Assembly (NCBI GenBank): GCA_026724425.1
Contig: JAIUCV010000005.1
Span: 41,327,784-41,391,783 of the forward strand
Direction of reading: 5' to 3'
Source of the DNA: Erythrophleum ivorense
Lineage: Eukaryota > Streptophyta > Magnoliopsida > Fabales > Fabaceae
Length of the DNA: 64,000 nucleotides
Positions within the stretch are counted from its first letter, which is position 1. Every line of letters begins with the position of its first letter. The notes beneath the pieces are model-generated. The model made no database searches. It was not told the origin of the DNA and saw only the letters and a program-made list of their open reading frames with translations. The position numbers were made by a program, and so were the translations under genes. This document shows, piece by piece, positions 1 to 12,700 of the stretch.

Positions 1-732
1 GTTCAGGAATTAGGAGTATCTAAGACAAATTATTAAATTATGAGTTTCAAAGTTTAGTTTTTTATATGGTTGATTCGAATATTGTTAAACTTAAAAAAAA
101 AGAAAAAAGACTAGGGAATAATTAGTGGGTGCAACAACAAAAATGCACCAAAGTATAAGCATTATTTGGAGAGAGAGATGAGAGAAGGCTCGAGACAATT
201 TTTTTTCCCCTGACATTGCAATGACATGGTCGGTGGCGTCTGCATCAACTTTTACGTATTATCTACATGGGAATTATTTGAAATTAGGAAATTAACAAGA
301 AAAATACTTGTGGCTAAACTTAAAAAAGTTAACAAAAATAATATTCAAATATATGACAATGTACTTAATCATTAACACACAAAAAATATATAAAATAATA
401 ATACAATTAACCGTAAATCATATACTTATTTCCATCATTGAACTTACCTCTTGGCCTTAGAAATCATTACTTTTATAACATATGCCATAGTGAGAGCATT
501 GCAAATTTCATTGCATGTGATAACGATCTGTATATTGATGCATTTTAAGACTCAACAAATTGTAGAAGTCTGATTCTTTAATAAAATTCTGTCTACTCTT
601 CTTTAAGCTAGTGATAAATGATTAGCCTATCTCTTCATCGAGGGACACAGATGAGTTTCAGCTAAGTGGCTGGACTCTGCATTTATACTTTGTTTTCGAC
701 ATTTTGGTCTCTGGTTACCAGTTCCAAAAAAA

Positions 733-864
733 ATGCGGTGCAAATCCTTTCTTTCTAGTCCTTTAAATTGTGCAGTGTGTGCACAGTACGGTACAGTGCA
801 CCCCCAAAAGCACAATTTGAAGGTTAAAAACAAAGTTTTGGATATACACTACAGTGCACCGCAT
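733..864. repeat. Small MITE-like foldback element
   Basis: A perfect 10-bp terminal inverted repeat, ATGCGGTGCA at 733-742 and TGCACCGCAT at 855-864, bounds a 132-bp segment. Inside lie further imperfect inverted motifs around GTGCAC. The size and structure fit a miniature inverted-repeat transposon. No target duplication could be assigned with confidence, so the superfamily is unknown. Confidence 0.5.
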
Positions 865-1116
865 AGAAGAGGATCTGCTGGCCTGAGTCGTTACCTTTTT
901 CAGCCTATTCTCTCGTTCAATTAATTGTAAAAAGAAAAATATTTTAATTAAGCAAATTCTCCTTGGGACAAGGGATTATACAAGCTAGATTCTCTGGAGA
1001 AGTCCAATCGAAGCTAAAAATATTTTTTTATTTTATTTTTTTAGGCTACAAATTCAAAGTATAAAGAATTTAATTAAAATTTTAAAGTATAATTTTTTTA
1101 TAATTAAAAATTTTGA

Positions 1117-1209
1117 CATCATAATTATAATTTTTATCTTTTTATTTTAAATTTATAATATAAAAATAAAAAATCATAATTATAATTTTTATCTTTTTAT
1201 TTTAAATTG
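1117..1209. repeat. AT-rich direct duplication
   Basis: A segment of about 38 bp beginning ATCATAATTATAATTTTT occurs twice, near 1117-1154 and 1172-1209, almost unchanged and separated by about 20 bases of A/T. It is a simple local duplication in low-complexity DNA with no gene attached. Confidence 0.6.
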
Positions 1210-2502
1210 ACTAGATCTCTTCAATCCACTGTACAACTGAAGAGAATTCAACGTGATAATTAAGAGCTTGTTTGATCATGTTGCAACATTTAAAAAAAAA
1301 TAAAAAAAGCACTCATTTGTTTATCTTAAGATACATCTAGTTTAAAATGGGCTTTGACAAAGACAATTTAACCTTTGATCAAATTTTTGGAGAAATTCTT
1401 TTTGTAATGTTAAGTAATTTTAGAAAATATTTTTTCCGTATTCAATATATTTGTTTTTTTAAAAATTAATTTCTCATTCTGATAATTTTTAATTTATTAC
1501 TTTTCGCTGCTATTTAGAAATATTTTTTGAAATACAAAATTAAAAAAAAAATCTTTTTTTTAAATAAAATTCTTCCCCCCGCGTGACCAAACCAGCACCA
1601 AGCCATCTACCCCTGATCGGATGAATTAAACACGTCCCCATGTCCGATATTGATCGGTTAATCCATATCATTAGCTCGTACTCCTTTTGCACTCTGGTTC
1701 GATCTTGATCTCCTGAACTACGCCTCTTTCACCCCACAACACATTGATACATTCATAGCATCAATGTGACAACCAGATTTTAGTGGCTTTATTTTCCATT
1801 TTATTATAGGGGAAACCTGGACCCTTCTGAAACTTTATTTATTGTTCACAAATTGCCTTATTAATGTGAAGCAGGTTCCAAAATAAATAACTGGTAGCTT
1901 CATAACTGACCGATAATAAGAAAAATAGCTAACCCAGGAAACAAGTTATCAATATATTTGAGATCAAAATTCACTAACTTGATACAAATGAACTGGATTT
2001 GCATTAACTGCAATATAAGACACTCTTCACATTACTGCAAGCTTATCTCTGATACTTTGTCACATAACTTCTGTTAAGATTTTGAGGTCAAACATTCATT
2101 GCTGTCACAATTCTGTTAAACTATCGAGCCAGCCACTCCTGGTTAAGCATGAAGCCATTCCTTTGCCATTTTTTCTCTACATCAGCCAACTTCAAGAACT
2201 TCAGTTGACATCAAGTAATTCAGCAAAATTGCTAATGCCACATTACGAGGCATATGCATCTGCATCCTCAGCACAAATCTTGGATCTTATAAAGGCTCTT
2301 CTGCTGTCACCCCGCCCCCCAACAAAAGGCACAAAAATCGCATATGGCAACTGACTATATAATGTTGGCACCATAACTGCCACATATGGACCATACAGCT
2401 ACCTCAACTTCGAGTTTCAGTCCTCTAGACCTCTACTGCCAGCAAGTGGTATCACAGACAAATGACAAATATCTTACCATTGAGACAGTTCCGCATATTG
2501 AT

Positions 2503-3755
2503 TCATTCTACGAGTGTTGTCCTTTTCTCCAGAAGGGACTCCAAAAACTCTGAACACAATTTGGTGAGGGGTGGCAGTGTGTGCGATGAACCGTCAAATA
2601 TGGTCTCCCAAGGCCTCTCTGATGGAGCAGATGAAACCCATGGAGCCCTGCTCTTTTTCAAGTTAAACTGCGGCAACTCCCCATATATAGATGCATATCC
2701 ATATTTTCCTGAAATGGAGGGAAATGGCAAAATTAAGGATATAAGAATTTTACGGATTAGTGATTACATTTAGAGCCTATTATAACCAGTTCCATTGTCT
2801 GATGTTTAACTTAATACAATCTAAATCTATGGCAAAGTTTACTAATACCCACAATTGGAGAACATAGCATATAAACTGATTTAAACCCAATATTGACGAA
2901 GTAATCCACCTGTTTCTTCAAGTGAAGGGTCATCCCGCCTAGTTATGCTAAGCTCACGAACTTCTTTGCCATATGGATCAAAGAGGACATATTCATGATC
3001 TCCATTTATATAGACAAGCAGTGTCTGCAATGGATTTCCATCAACTACCTCTAGTTCCAAGGAAGATATATCTCCTTTAATAAAAGCAAGCCCCCCTCCC
3101 TTGGCCTGTGTGTAAAGGATCAGAAAATCAAAGAAAACAGTAACCACTGTAAGTCTTTTTCCATGAAAGACGATGATTCCAAACCATCTGCAAGTACTTT
3201 TATGTATTTTTATTTTTAGCTTATGAATACCTAATATTTACTAAGAGTAAGGAAAGAGGAAAAATTATAATTTGAGTAAAATAACTAACTTCTCAAATTG
3301 GTCCCCATAAGGTAACCCTTTCAATTTAGTCCTTCAATAATTTTCTTCATCATGTTTGTCCCTGTGCAGGATCAACTTGAGAAGTTGGTCCCGTGACTTT
3401 AGATAGAGGGATGAAAATGATTTTTTGTGTTTTTTTTTTTTTGGAGGGGGCGGGGGAGGAAGAATTACTGAGGCACTAAATTGAAAGTGTTGCACTTTGA
3501 AGAACCAAATTAAGAAATTAATTATCTTTCAAGAACAAAAATAATCATATAATCTTAGAATTTTAATCATATTCTATCTTAAAAGATTCTTTGCAACCCT
3601 GGCTTCGGTTTACATCTTTCCTACTATCAACAGTTAATATAAGCTACTTAAGGACCATTTAGTATATAGAATGTTAGGTATAAAATAAAAATAGAAAGAA
3701 AAGAGAAAATGAAATACTCTACTTTAAAAAAATAATAAAAAAAGACACACTGTTA

Positions 3756-3787
<32 letters not shown>

Positions 3788-6700
3788 GGGTATAATAAAT
3801 ATTATACAAAATTTTTCAATTTTTTTTTCTACTTCTGTTTGACTACCAAACGGCCCCTTACTTTTTAGACTTGTCTCGTTCTATTCTTTTACCGTTACCG
3901 TATTCATTTGAATTCAATATTTATTGTAACTTGGAAAGGAAAGAAGTGTCTGGATTCCTATGTGTTGGACGACTAAGACTACTCAATTCACATGGAACAT
4001 AATTCTGAAAAGTAGATAAGATCTATGATATGATTAGTGGTTTAGCAAAAGTGGAAGAATAAACAAGACCAAGAATTAAAATTGCGCATTATTCTTTCTT
4101 CATTGAATAGACTAAGCGATATCTGTACTATCTTCGCAAGAGTACTAGCAATGTGCATTTACAAACCATTCTAGAGATGCTGAATAAAAAGTTCTATCGG
4201 GTTGCCAATATCTGAATTCTTCAAAGAGAAAATATTGGGGTTTGAAAACAAACAATACCTTTGTTACAGACCAGGAAGTCACAGGAATAGGATCCGTTGC
4301 ATTGAATAATAAAATTATTCCATCTCCTCTAAATGTTCGTTCATTTGATTCAGGAAGGAGAGCAAGAATAGCAAAAAGTGATAAATCATTTGCATAAGAG
4401 ACAGCTGCACAAATAACAACATTTTGTCAGATATAATTTTCGTTCAAGGAGGTATAGGTTTTGAAACAAAGAAGAAAATCTGTTGACATACCCAGAACAA
4501 AAGTGAGCAATATAACAAGCGTTTAGACAGTACAAGTGATTGCAAGAAGATAGACTGAGTGGAAACTTGCATGACTTAAATGTTTATGCCATAGCGCTAT
4601 AGCAGAAATTGTTGGAATGGGCCGATACTTAAGCCCATTAATCTTTGGGTTTATTACTCTATTTAATATTCTGTTCAGATTTTACATTACTGTCATTTAT
4701 TTGCTTTTATTCTGTTTATATTATAATCTCTGATTTTCCGCCACTTAATTAGGGATTAGATTTGTAGTCTCTATCTCCTATATGTATCAGTCTCTCTTGA
4801 TGAATAAGATATGCGAGTATTCTCCTGGAAAGTTTCATGGTATCAGAGCCGTTGCTCCATGCAACCAGGAGACATCTCGTTCGACACCATGGGGTCGCCT
4901 AACACCATCGGAAATTTCCGCTCTTCTCCGTCGAGTGTGGGCTTCCCACAAATTATGGCTACCGATAGTCCTGATGGGGGTAATGAGAACCAGACAAGGA
5001 CGCTATCGCTGACGCACACGCACACGTCTCCCACTGTACCAGTTTCGAATGATGGTCCCTCATCTCTCCTAATCTTACATAGGCTCACCGAGAACAATTA
5101 CCTACTATGGTCTCGGAATATGCTCATGTTTATCCGAGGACGTGGGAAAGAGAAATACATTACGGGAGAGGCAACCGAACCTGACTCTCGTGATCCAAAG
5201 CATGAAGTATGGGTATCAGAGAACAACACTGTTATGACATGGCTAGTAAGTTCTATGACTCTTGAGATTAGTAGCAATTATATGTTGGCCACTACTGCTA
5301 AGGAAATCTGGGATTCTGTCAAAAAAACTTATGCCGTTAAAGAGAATACAGCTGCTGTTTATCAGATAAAGAGGCAATTGAACGCTTTGAAACAAGAAGA
5401 CAAATCAGTAACACAATATTTTACCTCCCTGATGCGTTTGTGGCAACAAATTGATATGTATGAAGTGCATAACTGGACATGTCATGCAGATGAGGCTTAT
5501 TTCCGTCAATTAGTTGAAAGGGAGAGATGCTATGAGTTTTTGTTGGGTCTACATGACCAGTTTGAAGAAACCAGAGGGAGAATTATGAGCATGAAGCCAC
5601 TGCCCTCTCTTGAAGAAGCAGTGAATACTGTGAAGTGTGAGGAGAGTCGAAAGGAATTAATCCATGGATTCTCTTCCACTCAGAGACCAGAATCATCTGC
5701 ACTTGTGGCTAGAGGGAGTCACGGGCCAAACCTGAGGTGGAAAAAATCTGGCAAATGGTGCGAGCACTGCAATAGAAGTGGACACACCAAAGCCACTTGT
5801 TGGAAAATACACGGCAAGCCACCACATCATAAACAAGGGACCAACAACGAAGGTAGAAGGCTAATGGTTGGAACCAAAATTGGTGAGAATGCTCTTAACA
5901 GTGAAGAAATGGCTGTTTTGAAGAAGCTACTGGAGAAACACAACCTTCAATCTTCACAAAGTGAGAAAAATTCTATCCCTTCTCTTACCTTGGCACAAAC
6001 AGGTATATATCTAACCACTGCTCTTCACACTTTTATTCAACCTAAGGCTGTATGGATTGTCGATTCCGGAGCCACTGACCATATTACTGGATTCAAGGAA
6101 GTTTTTAGTAGTTTCAATTATTATTCTGATCATACCTGTGTCAAAGTGGCAAATGGAACTTATGCTAAGGTTCTAGGTGTTGGTACAGTGGTTATCTCCG
6201 AAACAATTGTGTTGAAAGATGTTTTGTATGTCCCTGAGATTAGATGCAGCCTACTTTCTGTAAAAAAAATTACAAAACAGCTGACATGCACAGTAACGTT
6301 TTCTGATGCAAATTGTATTTTTCAAGATTTGGTTTCGGGGAGGACGATTGGCAATGCTAAGGAATGGGGAGGACTCTACTACTTGGAGTCAGAGTCCAGA
6401 GTGGAAAAGAGTGAGAAAGTTGATGTTTTTTCCACTAGTTTAAATAATGACATAATGTTGTGGCATTATAGATTAGGCCACCCCAGTCTTAGTTATATGA
6501 AGTACCTGTTTCCTGATTTGATCAATAAAGTTGACATTCCCTTATTTCATTGTGAATATTGCCACTTAGCTAAACATGTCAAAAATCATTATTCTCCACA
6601 TGCCTATAAACCCTCTCATCCTTTCTCTATGATCCATAGTGACATATGGGGGCCATCTAAAATCACAACCATTTCCAAGTTCAGGTGGTTCATAACATTT

Positions 6701-9700
6701 ATAGATGATCACACGTGAATAACTTGGCTCTTCCTGATGAAAGAAAAGGCTGAAGCATTACAAATTTTTCAGAAATTTCATGCATTTATAAAAAATCAAT
6801 TTGACACATCTATTCAAATTTTACGAAGTGATAATGGGAGAGAGTATTTGAGCTCAAATTTTCAAAAATATCTTAGTGAAAATAGGATTCATCATCAAAC
6901 CACTTGTGTGCACACCCCACAACAAAATGGGATAGCTGAAAGTAAAAATAGATATCTTTTAGAAGTTTCAAGGGCTCTCATGTTAACTAATAATGTTCCT
7001 GGGGTGATGCTATACTTACTTCTGCATATCTCATTAACAGAATGCCATCAAAAACCTTACAATTTCAATCCCCTGTGCAAAAACTTCAGGAAAGTTTTCC
7101 TCACACACATCTTATTTCTTCCATTCCCCAAAAGGTTTTTGGATGCACTGTTTATGTTTACAACAATAATGGGGGAAAACTAGATCCTAAAGGTATAAAA
7201 TGTATTTTTCTAGGTTATTCACCTACCCAAAAGGGTTATAAGTGCTACTCTCCTATTCTTCACAAATATTTCATAACCATGGATGCCAAATTTTGTGAAC
7301 ATCTCTCTTACTACCCCAAATTAACCATTCAGGGGGAGAACGGGTCAGAGGACAATGAATGGCTAATTTGTAATGGCTCAGCCACTGATTCTATACAAAA
7401 TTTATCACCTAAACTTGGAAATCCCATAACACACCCTCAGATGTCACAAATTTTAGATTCTGTCCAGCCACCCGAACTCGAATTTATTCTTCCAGATTCT
7501 GTCCAGTCATGTTATCCAACACCAGATACTGAAATTGCACCTTTTGAGTCAGAAAATGAACCAAACAGATTGGAAAACCCACCGTCAACTATTATTGACA
7601 ATGTTAACAACAATATAGGTATTGATATACCTAAGACAAGGGCTGAGCAACCTGTAATGCAGGAGATTTCAGTATACACCAGGAGGAATAAGGGTACAAA
7701 TCAACAAGAGAGTGAGAGAAGGGAAGTACCCATTCCTATGCAAACCCAAGAATCCAACCAGGAGACAAATCCTGAGGATCTCAATTGGCCCATTGCTATC
7801 AGAAAAGGGAAGAGAACTTGCACTAAACATCTGATTGGCAAGTATGTATCCTATGAACATTTATCTAGTAATCTAAAGGCCTTTGTTGCTAATGTGTCAG
7901 AAGAAAAGATACCAGAAAATTTCCAGGAAGCTATAGCTGATCCAAAGTGGAAGGAAGCAATACAAGAAGAGCTGAAGGCTCTTGAAAAAAATAGAACTTG
8001 GGAGATAACAAACCTACCTAAGGGGAAGGCTGCTGTTGGTTGCAAATGGATATTTACCATTAAATACAATCCTAATGGCACTGTAAGTAGGTACAAAGCT
8101 AGGTTGGTTGCTAAAGGATTCACACAAACACATGAGATTGACTACCAAGAGACTTTTGCTCCAGTAGCTAAGTTCAACACTATCAAAGTTCTACTTTCAT
8201 TAGCTGCCAATATGGATTGGCCTTTGCACCAACTGGATGTAAAAAATGCATTTCTGAATGGTGACCTGGAGGAAGAAGTGTATATGGATGTCCCACTTGG
8301 CTTGCAGAGTAAAAATACTGCCAAGGTATGCAGACTACTTAAATCACTTTATGGCTTGAAGCAATCACCTAGGGCCTGGTTTGAGAGGTTTACAAGGGTT
8401 GTGAAACAGTTGGGGTATACACAATGCCAAACAAATCATACATTATTTATTTGACATTGTGGAAATAAATGTTCAATACTCATTGTTTATGTAGATGATA
8501 TTGTAGTGACAGAAAATGATAATGGAGAAATTGAAAGGCTGAAGAAGAAATTGGCTACAGAATTTGAAGTAAAGGAATTGGGAAGACTGAGATATTTCTT
8601 GGGAATAGAAGTTGCCAGATCAAATAAGGGAATTAATGTCTCTCAACGTAAGTACACTCTTGATCTTTTGAGAGAAACAGGAATGCTAGGAGTTAAGCCC
8701 GTAGAGACTCCTATGGAAGCTAACTACAAGTTAAGCTTGAAGCAAGAAGGTACTCCGGTTGACAAGGAGAGGTACCAGAAACTTGTTGGAAAACTAATAT
8801 ACTTGTCTCATACTAGACCTGACATTAGCTTTGCAGTGAGTGTTGTAAGCCAATTTATGAGTGACCCTCGAGAAGAGCACATGGAAGGAGTTTATAGAAT
8901 CTTGAAATATCTAAAGATGACACCTGGCAAGGAGCTATTATTTGCAAAAGGGGGGCACAAGAGTGTAGAAGTTTATTCTGATGCTGACTAGGCAGGGTCA
9001 GTAACAGATAGGAGATCAACTACAGGCTATTGTACTTTTGTCTGGGGAAACTTAGTGACATGGAGGAGTAAGAAGCAACCAGTGGTAGCAAGAAGCTCTG
9101 CAGAGGCTGAATATAGAGCACTTGCTCTAGGAATATGTGAAGGAATGTGGATCTTGAGGTTGATGCATGAACTTAAGATGGAGGTAATTACTCCTATTAA
9201 AGTTTGGTGTGACAATATGGCTACTATTGGGATTGCTCAGAATCCAATACACCATGATCGAACAAAGCATGTGGAGATTGACCGCCATTTCATCAAGGAA
9301 AAGATTGACACGAAGATAATTGATCTGTCATATATCCCTTCCAATTCACAAATTGCAGATGTGATGACCAAAGCTCTACCACGAATCAAGTTTGATGAGC
9401 TAAGTAGCAAGCTGGGAATGATAAATATCTATTCTCCAGCTTGAGGGGAAGTGTTGGAATGGGCCGATACTTAAGCCCATTACTCTTTGGGTTTATTACT
9501 CTATTTAATATTCTGTTCAGATTTTACATTACTGTCATTTATTTGCTTTTATTCTGTTTATATTATAATCTCTGATTTTCCGCCACTTAATTAGGGATTA
9601 GATTTGTAGTCTCTATCTCCTATATGTATCAGTCTCTCTTGATGAATAAGATATGCGAGTATTCTCATGGAAAGTTTCAGAAATAATAAACAAATGCTTT

Positions 9701-9709
9701 CAGGGGGAG

Positions 9710-9740
<31 letters not shown>

Positions 9741-12700
9741 TACACACACACACCTTCTACTTGTAGCCTGTATGACCAAGATTCAGCTAACTTTGACATA
9801 CTCCAAACAGCTAGCCGTGGTTTTGAACCATGAGACACAAACAAAAGATAATCTGAATTACCAGCAAAGGTGAGGCTCACAATTGGCTGTAAAAAAGGAA
9901 TAGAAGAAAATATGAGAAATTAGAGGGATAGGTATTGATAGTAATTAATGAAAATCCTAAAATACATAGTGCAAAAGTAACACCGTGTAGAATACATCAA
10001 AGACAGGGAGGGGGAGGGGAGGGGAAAGCATCCCAGTATAGCTAGCTACGCAAGATTACAGCTGAAGGTAATTCTTTTATCATGAAGATGCAATTCCTTT
10101 ATTCCAATTATCTTCTATATGTGGTACCAGTAATGCTACGGCAACATTATTAACTAATAATTATGGAGGGTGGATTAGCTTTTAATTCTCCAATAGTAGG
10201 CTTAAAATCCTCATGCAAAATCCAAAAATTAACCAGACAAGTGTTGCAAATTCTCTCAAGAACTTTGCTACAAGAATCTGCCAGTGGGGTTACCACAGCT
10301 TAATTGTTGATATGAATTAGATATTCAAAATATATGCCTTTTTATTTTTTATTTTTTTAGGGCCAATAAAACATATCGTACTTGAACACGAAAAAATAAA
10401 TAAATAAAGATGGCTAGGATTTGACATAATCACCGTTGGAGATTGTCCTACGACTGCCACAAGTACATTCTTATCAGGGTCCCACAATGTAATAACAGTT
10501 TCTGCAGCAACTGCCAGAACGGAGCCATCAGCTGAAAATGCAGTAGCAGTCATCGGTTTATCCCTACAAAGACAAGTGGAATGCTATTGTGTCAGCATGA
10601 CAATGAACTAGTCAGATCATTAACTCAACATTAATGATTAATCTCAAACGGAAGCAATCAGCAGTTATACTGTTTGGCTTGTTCTGCCAGAGATTAAATA
10701 ACTTTCTAATGTATAAAAGCTAATCTTATTGAGAGCTGCCAAGGGGCCACACATCTATACAGACTGAAGCATAAGAGCGGAGGCCTCTAAGTGCAACACA
10801 AGAAAGAAAATAAAACAGAAGAATCGTGTCAGATGGGGATAGCAACGTATTTAAAATATCTAAAGAAGAGCTCAATCCACAACAAAAGCACCAGCACCTC
10901 AAAGTAAGGATTCCAGAGAACTCCCGTCTCAATTTTAACCAATTCACCCAAATCAAACAGCCAGGCACCATCCTGCATGCATCATAACCTCCCCTACTAG
11001 TTATAATTCCAACTTCAACAACTCCTGTTTTCATTCTAACCAATTCAAATGTACCAAATCGAAAATTAAGTCAGCATCCACCATACATTATAACCCCCCT
11101 CCAACTTCACAAGAAATAGAGGCTGGCTTGATCATCTTAATACCAATGTTTTGCCACTGCTCTAACACATCCAAATTGCTGTAGAATAGCTTCTTTCATA
11201 GATTCAACATACCTAGAATTGATCCTTGGCTGCAGACCAAACAAAAGCACTCCTTTAAATGGAATCTTCTTTTTTCCCTTTTTCTTTTGCTAGAGACTAC
11301 TATAAGTGGAATCTTACCACAATGTAATATCCTACAGGTAGAAGAATTATGATATTACCATCAGTCCACCGATCACTTTCAAAAAATTAGTATCCAAAAT
11401 ACTTCTTTCCTAAATGATATTCATTATCTAACCTAAAATCTAATGGTTACACAATTGATTTATTCACTTTATCAATTCATTACAATGCACCAATTGACTT
11501 AAGTATGCTACATCTTACATTCCAAAAGGAGTACGTTTAAAATTTCTTGAAACTGAGAGCAACCAAGGCATGAAAAAAGACAAAATACAAAAGCAAATAG
11601 TACAAGACATTCTTCAATGGTGTAATTCCCTCAACTTTTGGACAAATAAAGTCTCCTCCAGCCTGCTAATCTTTGTCAACCCTCTCAATGATAAGATCCC
11701 AAACAACAATTAACTTGTAAGATGAATTAAGAGGAAACCCAATGTATTCCATAGGTAAATGCAGTACTTTGGCCATCTATCCTAAATTAGCTACTGAAGG
11801 TAATTTACACTCTCCTAAACTAACTCTCAAGCCTGATAATGCCTCAAAACAGAAAAGCATAGATCTACTGATCTGGTATAATCTAGCTGCTTTGCCAAGG
11901 CATTGCGCAGGTAAGGATACAATAATTGTACCGGGTAAAGGTACAGTCACAGGAATGGCAATATATAATTTAAGAAATTATGAACTTTCGTTGAGACACA
12001 ACTCCTATCAACAGTAACAGTAGATAATGAGCATTCCTTAACAATAATCAAAATTATAATCCAAGTTCAGCAACATGAATTTTTAAGCTTATACAACTTC
12101 ATCAAAAGTAAAAGATAGGCTACTAAACAAGTATAAGGAAATAGCTTATTACAGAATACGTTAAATATTTAATATGATAAATTATGTATTGTAGTGCATA
12201 AAAATATATATTAAAATTCTGGATAAAAAACACAAGGCAGGCTTGCACACAAGCAGAGCTCTCACACATGAGGTGTTAGCCCCTTTCCCCATTTTATTTA
12301 TAGTACTTTGAAAGTAGAAATTAATAGGATAAACTCTGAAAGACAATGACAAAAGATAACTAAGACTCCTAAACAATAATGAACTCTAGGACTCTAGGTA
12401 ATGATAAACTACTAATCATTTAGAGTCCCCCACTTTAACAGGGTTTCTCAACACTTCCCCTCAAGGTAAAAATTATTCAAGTTTCAACTTATTCCAAATT
12501 AAATCCAACTGACACAAACTCAAATAATATATGACAAAATTCTATGAGGAAAAACAACCCTACCAAGAGAAGGTAAAGTGATTAGCACCAATGGCATAAT
12601 GCACATTAGGTAGACTGGCAGGAGACATGTGCTGCTGGAGCAAAAGAGTCACTGGTAATTGAAATCATGAATATCAAGGTAAAGCTTCATTCAAGCATCA

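Larger units (their letters stand above)
1..2502. other. AT-rich DNA downstream of the WD40 gene
   Basis: No gene is visible. The short open frames at 2082-2354 and 2462-2773 lack codon bias and recognisable domains; the second partly overlies the antisense of the last WD40 exon. The stretch holds a small MITE-like foldback (733-864), an AT-rich direct repeat (about 1117-1209) and, just below 2503, the probable 3' untranslated region of the minus-strand WD40 gene. I could not fix its polyadenylation site. Confidence 0.6.
4610..9679 (+). mobile_element. Complete young Ty1/Copia retrotransposon
   Basis: The element is 5,070 bp with two 228-bp LTRs (4610-4837 and 9452-9679) that begin TG and end CA, flanked by the 5-bp duplication GAAAT. 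The LTRs differ at two positions by eye (an A/C near base 32 and a C/A near base 214), about 99.1% identity, which implies a recent insertion. A primer-binding site for initiator tRNA-Met (TGGTATCAGAGC) follows the 5' LTR and a GAGGGGAAG polypurine tract precedes the 3' LTR. The insertion is antisense in intron 13 of the WD40 gene, between exons 9886-9754 and 4404-4259. The gag-pol frame is broken, so the copy cannot move without proteins from another copy. Confidence 0.96.

Noticed and set aside
2082..2773. Two plus-strand open frames (2082-2354, 2462-2773)
   Set aside because: The second lies largely antisense to the last WD40 exon. Neither has a domain, and the first depends on a non-ATG start.
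4811..4858. Upstream ATG at 4811 as the Copia polyprotein start
   Set aside because: It lies inside the 5' LTR, before the primer-binding site, and the frame to 4858 translates LTR and primer site. The ATG at 4859 is the first one after the primer site.
12182..12376. Minus-strand open frame of 64 codons
   Set aside because: It lies within the left LTR of the old non-autonomous element and shows no domain.
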